Below are positions 1-6,981 of a stretch of DNA of 64,000 nt, piece after piece. A program made the position numbers and the translations under genes. Position 1 is the stretch's first letter; each line of letters opens with the position of its first letter. The notes beneath the pieces were generated by a model. That model had not been told where the DNA came from and did not search any database. It saw only the letters and a list, made by a program, of their open reading frames with translations. The stretch is taken from assembly GCA_014647935.1 (NCBI GenBank), contig BMQD01000023.1, forward strand, positions 1-64,000, given 5' to 3'. The stretch is from Planomonospora parontospora. GTDB lineage: Bacteria; Actinomycetota; Actinomycetes; Streptosporangiales; Streptosporangiaceae.

Positions 1-1
1 A

Positions 2-184
2 AAAAAAGTCCTCGACGGGAACGGCAAGTATCTAGATCTACTATCCATAACCGATGATGACGAATCAATGAAGAATCTTACCGAGCAGGCGAATTCGGTA
101 GAGGGCGCACTCTCGCAGAGCATTAGGAGTGCTCTCCTTGCAGGCGCAGCGTTGGCTTTGCCCGAGGAAAAGCCCTCGACATGA
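2..184 (+). CDS. C-terminal end of an unrecognised gene, cut by the window edge
   Basis: An open frame enters from the left edge and ends with TGA at 182-184, giving about 60 residues that end in LPEEKPST. The visible part is acidic in its first half and alanine-rich later. Its GC is lower than the phage genes next to it and it faces them, so it is probably an accessory gene or flanking DNA. I do not recognise the family. Confidence 0.5.
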   Translation, partial: KKVLDGNGKYLDLLSITDDDESMKNLTEQANSVEGALSQSIRSALLAGAALALPEEKPST

Positions 185-198
185 CGCGGGTCAGCTCA

Positions 199-369
199 TC
201 AATGGCAATTATTCATACGGTCGTCTCCGGTCAGTTCGGTGATCCGTTCCTGTAACTGATCGACGGCCGTGCCCAGGAGCACGTTCTCGTAGGTGAGGTC
301 GCCGATCCGGCGGCGAAGCCCCTCGATGATCTGCTCGTAGCTGACGTTCAACGGCTGCTGCTCAGCCAC
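199..369 (-). CDS. small phage protein, 56 aa, unknown function
   Basis: The GTG start overlaps the stop of the upstream gene, the coupling used throughout this operon. The product starts VAEQQPLNVSYEQIIEGL and looks helical, with a possible short coiled coil in its second half (residues about 25-47). It is the last gene of the visible late operon. The reading is supported by translational coupling and high GC at third positions rather than by homology. Confidence 0.6.
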   Translation of the reverse strand: MAEQQPLNVSYEQIIEGLRRRIGDLTYENVLLGTAVDQLQERITELTGDDRMNNCH

Positions 370-886
370 GGGTGGCCTCCTGGGTGCGCTGGTAGGTCAT
401 CCGGATGCGGTCGAGCTCGACGCGTAGCGCCGCCGTCCGGATCGGGTCGATACGGGTCTGCTCACGGATGACGCGCAGCGGGTCCCGGGCCGCGCTCGTG
501 GCCCTGCTCACCCTCGCGTCCGGCGGCGCGGACGGCGCGGTGACGACCACGCCGTAATTCTCCTTGCAGATGGCGATCTGCTGGTCCACCTGGGCGCGGG
601 CCTCCGGCGGTCTCAGCAGCGCCGGGGTGAGCATGTCCAGTTCCCCGGCGGCCTGGTGCGGTCCCAGCACCGGCTCGTACAGCGCGATCTCCAGCGCCTC
701 CTCTACGCTGTCCAGGCCGTACTCGGCGACCCGGTGCTCCAGTGCCGCCTTCGGCAGGTAGTAGGTGACCACGCCGTCGTCGGCGACGCTCTCCGGCACC
801 CGGTAGGTGATCACCCAGAACGGGATCCGCCCCGAGGTGTCCGTGGTCTCCTCTACGCTCGTCACGACCCACTGCGCTACCGCCAC
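362..886 (-). CDS. phage protein of the tail region, 174 aa, unknown
   Basis: This 174-residue soluble protein follows the large tail protein with a 19-base gap. The N-terminal 60 residues look like a small beta domain and the last 40 are basic and helical. No signal peptide or membrane segment is visible. Its place after the tail genes suggests a tail accessory or tail-fibre assembly role, but I do not recognise it. Confidence 0.6.
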   Translation of the reverse strand: MAVAQWVVTSVEETTDTSGRIPFWVITYRVPESVADDGVVTYYLPKAALEHRVAEYGLDSVEEALEIALYEPVLGPHQAAGELDMLTPALLRPPEARAQVDQQIAICKENYGVVVTAPSAPPDARVSRATSAARDPLRVIREQTRIDPIRTAALRVELDRIRMTYQRTQEATRG

Positions 887-905
887 AGCCGCCCCCCTGA
901 AGTGG

Positions 906-3635
906 TCATTGCCGCCAGGCCCAGATCATCGCGACGACCGGCTGGCCCGTGTTCGTCGTGGTGGCCGCCGCGATCCCGAAGTTCGACGTCGTGCGGCTGC
1001 GCACGAACATGCTGAGCGTCGAAGCGCCGGTGCCGGAGGAATACTCCGCGCCGACCACGCACAGCGGCACCGACAGCAGGGTCGCGCCCCACCCGATGTT
1101 GCTGTAGGAGCTGCCCGAGTTCAGGTTCAGCGCGAACATGATCAGCCCGGCCTCAGCGCCGCTGTAGGACCAGCGGCCCCGGTACTCCGCCGCCGCGGAC
1201 GTGAACCGGAACCGCTGCAGGTTCGCGTTGATGTCGTTGTAGCCGACCTCCAGCTCCGAAGGGGTGGCCAGCGTGTAGCCGCCCCCGGCCAGGCCCGTGG
1301 CCGGGTCGTAGACGTAGGCCCGCCATTCGTTGCCCCGCTGGATCACCGCCGAGCGGCGCGTCCCGTCCGGCGACAGACCGGAGACGTGGATGATCGAGCC
1401 GTCGCCGTCGACGTACATCCGCGCGAAGTTCGATCCGCTGCCGGGGTAGAAGCGGATCTCCGGGTCCACGGCGCCCGCCGGGTTGATGATGATCCGCCGG
1501 CCGACCGTGCCGGACGCGAACTGCCCGACGATGGCGACCGCGCCGGAGGCGGCGGAGATGCCCACCGTCTGCACGCCATCGGGGTTGAACGCCCGCAACC
1601 CGGCGCTGTTGAGCTCGACGCGGGCGGCGGCCGGTGACCCGGCGACGATCCGCGTCGACAGGGTCAGCACGGCCTCCAGCTTGCCCGCCGTGACCGCTTC
1701 GGCGGCGATGTGCTCAGCCTCGACCGCGCCCACCGCGAGCTTGTCGGCCGTCACGGCGTTGGCGGTCAGGTTGCCGGTGGTGATGGACTCCTCGGCCGCG
1801 TCCCCGGCCACGAGCGGCACCGTGGCGATGACCGCGCCGGGTGAAGGCGCGGACTCGTTCCCGGAGTAGTCGACCGTCGTGAACCGCACCTCGCGGTCCG
1901 CGCCGTACGGCTGGCCGGGCACCACGACCGACCCGGCGGCCTGCAGATACCCGACCTCCGCCCAGCCGGGCGCGAGCGGGTCCTGCATCCAGATCCGTAG
2001 CCGGTGGAAGTCCGGCGGCATCACCTCCCCGCCCGCACCGAGACCGTCCCAGCCGATACGGATCACGCCGAGCCGAGTCGACAGCTGCGGAGCCGAGGGC
2101 ACCGGCGGCGCATGCGGGTCATCCGGGATCGTCACCGCCACCTCAGCGGAGAACGGCCCGCGCTGACCGAGGTTGACCGCGCGGACCTTGAACGCCCACG
2201 CCTGCCCGACCGGCAGTGGCGAGTACGTCGCCGTGGTGTCGGTCGCCTCCGTCATCGCGATCAGAAACCACGGGGCACCGGTCTCGTTGCGGCGCGCGAA
2301 CAGCTCGTACCCGCCCACGGTGAGCGCGACCCCGCCCCCGTCCGTGATGACCGCTCCCCACGTCGCGGTGATCTGCCCCTGAGCGGTCCCGGCCGCGTCC
2401 AGATACGCCAGCGGATTCACGATCAACCCGGCAGGCGCGGCCGGAGTGCGCGGCGAGGGAGCCTCCGGAGCCGGACGCGCCCCCGACCCGCCCTCCGCGG
2501 TCGACCCGCCCACGATGCCGGCCGTGCGGCGCGCGAGCCGTACCGTGCGCTCGAGGAACCGGTCATTCAAGATCAGGTTGCCGGTGATGTGGCCCCGCTC
2601 GTCCCGCACGAGGGTGATCTGCCGGATCCGCAGCGGCTCCAAGACACCGCCGTCGCCGGGCGCGAGCACCCGATCCCCGGGCCGGTAGTCGCGCCAGGGC
2701 AGCCACCGCGCGGTGCCCAGGGTGATCTGCCGGGTCCGCTGGATCCGCTCGGCAGCGGCGCGCGTGAGGGCCGCCTGCGCGAGCAGGGTCGCGGTGCCCA
2801 TGTCGGAGACACCGCCCTGGCCGACGTAGGTCTCCCACCGGCCCCACGGCCCGGCCGTCGCCCCGGAGGAGAAGGAGACACGGAACCCGTCGTCGCCGAC
2901 GACGAGGACCGCGTTGGCCAGGTCCTCCAGGGTGCCCTCATCGGGGGCGTCCACGATGTCGCGGCCGTAGCGCAGGTCCACGGGAGCGTCCCCGCTGGCC
3001 AGGTCCCGGTCCAGCTCGCCGCCGGCGTCGGCGTTGAACACCTGCAAGGTACGGCCCTGCATCCGGAAGTCGCACACGCCCTGCTCGGACAGGTTGATGA
3101 GCGTGGTCAGCGCGTCCAGGCCCGGCTCGTAGTAGATCGTCAAGACCTTCGACCAGGACTCATCGGCGGAGTCGCGCTCCGGGGTGAAGTCCCAGTCCAG
3201 GCCGAGGGCGGTGCCGCGCGCCTGCGCTTCGGCCAGGAACGTCTGCAGGATCTCCCCGGCGGTCGCCGACAGGAACGCCCGCTTGCCGTCGACCAGCGTC
3301 CCGCCGGGGTACAGCACGACTTTCCGGAGCTGCCAGCCGTAGCCGGGCATCTCGTAGACGGCCGTGCCGGTCCGGTCGACGTCGTTGACGGCCCGCTTGA
3401 TCCGCAGGAACCGCGAGTCGGGGTCCTCGGTCCAAGTCTGTCCGTCGACGGACCACTCGACGGCGACCTCGCAGGGGGAGGCGAGCAGGTCCGCGCCGAG
3501 CGCGTGCGCGCTGTAGCGCAGCCGCAGGCTCGGCACGTCGTCCAGCGGCCACCCGGTGTCGCAGCTCAGCGGGTGCGGCAGGGTGCCGAGACGGGGCCCG
3601 TTCGGGGCGTGCACCACAAACCGGAGGTCATACAC
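906..3635 (-). CDS. large minor tail protein with fibronectin III-like region
   Basis: The 909-residue product starts MYDLRFVVHAPNGPRLGTLP and resembles the Gp37-like siphovirus tail proteins that follow the distal tail protein. Residues 1-380 form the tail-hub-like part. A Pro/Ala linker (about 385-410) leads to fibronectin III-like repeats (about 410-620). A helical stretch with a repeated pattern, ITTGNLTANAVTADKLAVGA, follows at about 630-680, and the C-terminal 230 residues look like a beta-rich fibre or receptor-binding tip. The RBS AAAGGAGG lies 7 bases upstream of the ATG. It probably joins the tail tip to host recognition. Family placement rests on gene order and FN3-like sequence. 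Confidence 0.8.
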   Translation of the reverse strand: MYDLRFVVHAPNGPRLGTLPHPLSCDTGWPLDDVPSLRLRYSAHALGADLLASPCEVAVEWSVDGQTWTEDPDSRFLRIKRAVNDVDRTGTAVYEMPGYGWQLRKVVLYPGGTLVDGKRAFLSATAGEILQTFLAEAQARGTALGLDWDFTPERDSADESWSKVLTIYYEPGLDALTTLINLSEQGVCDFRMQGRTLQVFNADAGGELDRDLASGDAPVDLRYGRDIVDAPDEGTLEDLANAVLVVGDDGFRVSFSSGATAGPWGRWETYVGQGGVSDMGTATLLAQAALTRAAAERIQRTRQITLGTARWLPWRDYRPGDRVLAPGDGGVLEPLRIRQITLVRDERGHITGNLILNDRFLERTVRLARRTAGIVGGSTAEGGSGARPAPEAPSPRTPAAPAGLIVNPLAYLDAAGTAQGQITATWGAVITDGGGVALTVGGYELFARRNETGAPWFLIAMTEATDTTATYSPLPVGQAWAFKVRAVNLGQRGPFSAEVAVTIPDDPHAPPVPSAPQLSTRLGVIRIGWDGLGAGGEVMPPDFHRLRIWMQDPLAPGWAEVGYLQAAGSVVVPGQPYGADREVRFTTVDYSGNESAPSPGAVIATVPLVAGDAAEESITTGNLTANAVTADKLAVGAVEAEHIAAEAVTAGKLEAVLTLSTRIVAGSPAAARVELNSAGLRAFNPDGVQTVGISAASGAVAIVGQFASGTVGRRIIINPAGAVDPEIRFYPGSGSNFARMYVDGDGSIIHVSGLSPDGTRRSAVIQRGNEWRAYVYDPATGLAGGGYTLATPSELEVGYNDINANLQRFRFTSAAAEYRGRWSYSGAEAGLIMFALNLNSGSSYSNIGWGATLLSVPLCVVGAEYSSGTGASTLSMFVRSRTTSNFGIAAATTTNTGQPVVAMIWAWRQ

Positions 3636-3651
3636 AGCAGCGCCTCCTTTG

Positions 3652-3667
3652 TGTGATGTGCATCACA
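3652..3667. promoter_or_regulatory. Crp/GlxR-like palindrome TGTGA-N6-TCACA
   Basis: TGTGATGTGCATCACA matches both half-sites of the Crp-family consensus, which actinobacterial GlxR/Crp proteins also use. It lies just upstream of the RBS of the large tail gene and about 110 bases before the divergent AbiTii-type gene. A second inverted repeat (TCCCAAC at 3668-3674, GTTGGGA at 3695-3701) follows. Binding is inferred from the match only. Confidence 0.4.
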
Positions 3668-3777
3668 TCCCAACTCGGGCTGCTTGCGGCCAATGTTGGG
3701 AGGCGCGCCACGATGACTCAGCGGCCAGGCGCGTCCTGGATTACCACCTGTGAGGTAAAGCACATGAGAATGGGTAA

Positions 3778-4623
3778 GTGCCCGTGACGCCTTCTCTCCC
3801 TGACCGCGACAGGTCACTCGTAGAACAGATCGAACTCAGTCTGCGTGATCCTCGCGCGTCGATCACCGATGCCCTTCGGCTATGTGTTCTCCTGAGCGGC
3901 CATGCTAAATCCGCTTCCTTGCGTAATTGGGCTACCAAGGAACTGGATGGCTACAGCAGAAGTGATGAACTGCCGGAGTATAGGAAAATCGGCGCCTCGC
4001 TTCACATTGATATATGGCGTGGCCCCATGAAGCGGACACAGCGGATCAGCCCTAGGGCACTTCCGGAAGAACTGCATGATTCCATTGGCGAAGAGGTTCT
4101 CCTCCGTCAGCCGATCAAGACCGTCGAGGGCGACGCGCAGAAGGAGGAGTTGTCATATACCTTCAGCGATGCCAGCATCGTCGCCGCCATGCTCACGAAG
4201 AAGCTCCAAGACATGGGGGAACTCCACGGCTTCGAACAGATCGGCGAGATTTCCTGGAAAGTCAATCCGGCCGATGTAGCGGGTGCTGTGGATCGAGTCC
4301 GTACGGCGCTGGCCGTATTCGTCGCAGAACTGAGGTCTTTGATGCCTGAAGGTCAGGAAACACCTTCCTCCGCTGACACCAATAACGCCTTGGAGAAGGC
4401 GGTTCCGGGGGCAGTCAACATCAACGCGGGCCAGGGAGCCGTCGTCAACTACCACAATGGTGGAAGCGGAGGTATCACCAATACGTCCACCTCGGGTGGA
4501 CCTGAGCCGAAATCAAATCGGGGATGGGTGGTAGCCGCGTGGGTGCTCGGCTTCATCGTCACAGCGGTGGGAACGTATGCCGGATTGGGCCAGTGGCTGA
4601 ACTGGCCTAACCCTTGGAACTGA
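3778..4623 (+). CDS. AbiTii-domain protein with C-terminal membrane anchor (putative phage defence)
   Basis: The product is 281 residues from a GTG start; a second GTG at 3784 is possible. Residues 10-95 (SLVEQIELSLRDPRASITDA, then a LRNWATKELDGY-type segment and LPEYRKI) match the AbiTii domain, named from abortive-infection proteins. A Gly/Asn-rich linker is followed by one hydrophobic helix near the C-terminus (about 253-273), so it is probably membrane-anchored. It runs against the late operon, is lower in GC, and converges with the gene at 4670-5428. It therefore looks like a moron expressed in the lysogen. Superinfection exclusion or abortive infection is inferred from the domain. Confidence 0.7.
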   Translation: MPVTPSLPDRDRSLVEQIELSLRDPRASITDALRLCVLLSGHAKSASLRNWATKELDGYSRSDELPEYRKIGASLHIDIWRGPMKRTQRISPRALPEELHDSIGEEVLLRQPIKTVEGDAQKEELSYTFSDASIVAAMLTKKLQDMGELHGFEQIGEISWKVNPADVAGAVDRVRTALAVFVAELRSLMPEGQETPSSADTNNALEKAVPGAVNINAGQGAVVNYHNGGSGGITNTSTSGGPEPKSNRGWVVAAWVLGFIVTAVGTYAGLGQWLNWPNPWN

Positions 4624-4669
4624 TCCCGGCCTCGCAACCCTTCGTTTCATGTTGGTGCCGCGCTGTGGC

Positions 4670-5428
4670 TTAGGACTCGTTGTCCGGGGGGTACAGCTTG
4701 TCGAACGCCTTGCCCACGTAGATCCACATCGCTTGGGCACCCGGGAGCACCCCGCCGCCCACCACTGCGGTAGCCACATCGAACTCATCCGGGAGGCGGT
4801 GAGCCAGAGAACCAAGGAGAACCAAGGCGAGGAACGCGAAGTAGAACTGGACGAATTTCTTCGTCTTCTCCCTATCCCACTCACCAGGCCAGACATCTAT
4901 GGTGGTGATCTCGATACTACCCGTGGCCGTGACGGTGCCGGAGGCGGACATCTGCAGCGGGGGCAGCGAGGATGCCATCTCGCCAACCACAGGAGGTTGT
5001 TCGGCAGGCCGCTCGGCGTTGTCCTGGAGAGCCTTGATCATGCGGATCAGCGCCGCGCGATCCACAGCGAAGAGTTGTTGGGCAGCCCTCTGAAGGGCAG
5101 ATTCATGCCGCGCGAAAAGGTGCCCGACTGCGGCCTCGGCAGCTTTCTTCGTCCGCTCCTGATGCCTTTCCACGGCCTGCCAGGCGAGTTCACTCATCCG
5201 CTGGCGCTGTGCTTCCAAAGCCTGTTCGATCCTCGCCTGGACCAGACTGCGCGGTCTATCCAAGGCTTGGTCGATACGCTCCTGAAGCCGTTGGCGAGAC
5301 TCCTCCAGGTTGCGATCAATGCGGGCCTGCGCCTCGACCTGCGAGCTGAGATAGTTCTCCAGGAAGCTCCGGACGCTCTTGAGCAGCCAGTCCTCCGGCC
5401 CCGGGAACGGTTCGGCGTGTTCAACCAC
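4670..5428 (-). CDS. coiled-coil protein with C-terminal membrane segments
   Basis: The 252-residue product starts with GTG. Residues about 15-115 form a long charged coiled coil with a recurring ARIxxxLExxRQR pattern. A Thr/Ser-rich stretch follows, then a strongly hydrophobic helix (FVQFYFAFLALVLLGSLA, about 190-207) and a second hydrophobic segment near 220-240. A possible -10 (TAGGGT at 5435-5440) lies 6 bases from the start, suggesting a leaderless transcript. It shares the insertion site and membrane topology of the convergent AbiTii-type gene, so the two may act as a pair. I do not recognise the family. Confidence 0.6.
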   Translation of the reverse strand: MVEHAEPFPGPEDWLLKSVRSFLENYLSSQVEAQARIDRNLEESRQRLQERIDQALDRPRSLVQARIEQALEAQRQRMSELAWQAVERHQERTKKAAEAAVGHLFARHESALQRAAQQLFAVDRAALIRMIKALQDNAERPAEQPPVVGEMASSLPPLQMSASGTVTATGSIEITTIDVWPGEWDREKTKKFVQFYFAFLALVLLGSLAHRLPDEFDVATAVVGGGVLPGAQAMWIYVGKAFDKLYPPDNES

Positions 5429-5530
5429 GTAAAAACCCTAGGGCATCGGCAGAACTCTCCGACACGATCACAGGTCGATGCAACAGGCCCGAATTTTCAG
5501 TGCTGACGTTGCCTCGACCAGCAGCACATG

Positions 5531-6097
5531 TCAGTTCAGCGCGACCACCGGCACCCGGCCTTCCGGCGTCCACCCGCCGAAGGTCAGCTCACGCGGCAGC
5601 TCGGTGAGCTGGGACGTGCTGTAGCACAGGCTCGCGACGAGCTCCGGGGACCACATCTTGTGGTGCATCAGGCCCGCCTCGGCCAGGCCGCCCGTCTCCA
5701 GCACCACCCACACGTCCCGGTCGGTCTCCGCCGGGGGTACCGGCCACTGGAACGTCGCCGTCTGCCACATCTTCACCGTGACGCCGGACGGCTCGCTGAT
5801 CGCCAGCGGCAGCTTCCCGCCCGAGGCGCTGTAGACCGCCGCCCGCCACAGCCCGGACACGTTCACCCCGGGCTTGCTCAGCACCGCCACCCCGGCCGCG
5901 CCGACCTTGGCGGGCAGCGTGAGCTTCACCGCGTACAGCGCCGGAACGCTCCCCGGCTCCATGACGCTGTTGGCGTGGGCCACCGGTATCGACTGGACGG
6001 TGCCCTTCTGCCCGAAGGACCGGTACTCGGGGTGCTTGTGCAGCGGAACCGCCGAGCTGGCCGGCGGAATCGGGTCGGGCGTCCACTCAGGTGCCAT
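5531..6097 (-). CDS. minor tail protein, 188 aa
   Basis: The start is the ATG at 6097, preceded by AAGGGAGAAG, rather than the longer frame to 6142. The product begins MAPEWTPDPIPPASS and is beta-rich and soluble. It lies directly after the distal tail gene and, apart from the inserted accessory pair, before the large tail protein. A tail-tip role is inferred from position; I do not recognise a domain. Confidence 0.65.
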   Translation of the reverse strand: MAPEWTPDPIPPASSAVPLHKHPEYRSFGQKGTVQSIPVAHANSVMEPGSVPALYAVKLTLPAKVGAAGVAVLSKPGVNVSGLWRAAVYSASGGKLPLAISEPSGVTVKMWQTATFQWPVPPAETDRDVWVVLETGGLAEAGLMHHKMWSPELVASLCYSTSQLTELPRELTFGGWTPEGRVPVVALN

Positions 6098-6110
6098 CAG
6101 GTCTTCTCCC

Positions 6111-6980
6111 TTACAGGTAGGCGCGGCGCGCCCGGATTTCAAGCCGGGAGTCCGCGGTGGTGGAGGTGGCCGAGCTGGTGACGAGCACCGCCCGGGAGTG
6201 CGGGTCGGCCAGCGCGACCGCCGGGGTGAAGTGGATCCAGCGGAACGCCGAGCCGGGGCCGGTCGCGTCGATCTGGCCGGTCACGTCGTCTCCGGCGGCC
6301 AGGTCCCAGGTGTCGGTGTCCACGAGCGCGGCGCGCATCGTCGCGCAGTCGAGCAGCAGCCGTTCCCCGGTGAGCAGACCGCCCGGCCGGGTGACCGCGC
6401 CGCCGGTCGCGACATCGGTGATGCGCGGGTTGACGGCCGGTCCGGTGACGCGCACCAGCGCGTCCGTGATGGGCGCCGTCGACCCGGCGAGCGTCGTCAC
6501 CGGCTGCGCGGAGGCGTTCGCCGAACCCGCCCAGGTCGCCTCCGCCGGGTCGCGCCAGTAGACGCCCGGCACCCGCGCGAACGCCGTCAACCGGGCCCGG
6601 ACCGCGCCGACGTCGACCTCGGGGTCGGACACCGCGGTGATGGTCACCTCCGCCGCCCGGGTGATCGACCCGGCGGTGTAGGTGAGGGTCATCAGCCGGT
6701 GCCGGACCCCGAGCAGCGCCGCCAGCGCCTCCAGGTTCGCTTCCAACTGCTCGAACCCGCCGTGCGCGCCCGCCGGGGACCGGCCGGTGACGCCGAGCAC
6801 GAGCGGGATGGTCGTGGTGGCGTGGTCCAGGCCGAGCACGGGCAGTTCCCCGGCCCGGCCCGGCACCGACACCTCGACCGCGCGGACCCCGGGCAGGGGA
6901 CGCCGCCGGGTGCCTTTCTTCAGCGTCCAGCAGCCGGCCGGGTGGTCCAGGGGGACGCCGTCGAGCGTGTAGGTCGGCAC
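6111..6980 (-). CDS. distal tail protein (Dit-like)
   Basis: The 289-residue product starts with GTG one base after the tape measure stop. The N-terminus VPTYTLDGVPLDHPAGCWTL and the following beta-rich region are typical of the phage tail family whose members form the hub closing the distal end of siphovirus tails. Its position immediately after the tape measure is the standard one for Dit. The longer frame to 7097 would overlap the tape measure and has no RBS. Confidence 0.75.
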   Translation of the reverse strand: MPTYTLDGVPLDHPAGCWTLKKGTRRRPLPGVRAVEVSVPGRAGELPVLGLDHATTTIPLVLGVTGRSPAGAHGGFEQLEANLEALAALLGVRHRLMTLTYTAGSITRAAEVTITAVSDPEVDVGAVRARLTAFARVPGVYWRDPAEATWAGSANASAQPVTTLAGSTAPITDALVRVTGPAVNPRITDVATGGAVTRPGGLLTGERLLLDCATMRAALVDTDTWDLAAGDDVTGQIDATGPGSAFRWIHFTPAVALADPHSRAVLVTSSATSTTADSRLEIRARRAYL

Positions 6981-6981
6981 C

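Noticed and set aside
2004-3656. 550-codon plus-strand open frame over the large tail gene
   Set aside because: It mirrors the minus-strand tail gene; Arg/Pro/Gly-rich composition typical of a shadow in high-GC DNA. The same holds for long plus-strand frames at 7057-10324, 14610-16389, 17439-19969, 45107-46816 and 61622-63163.
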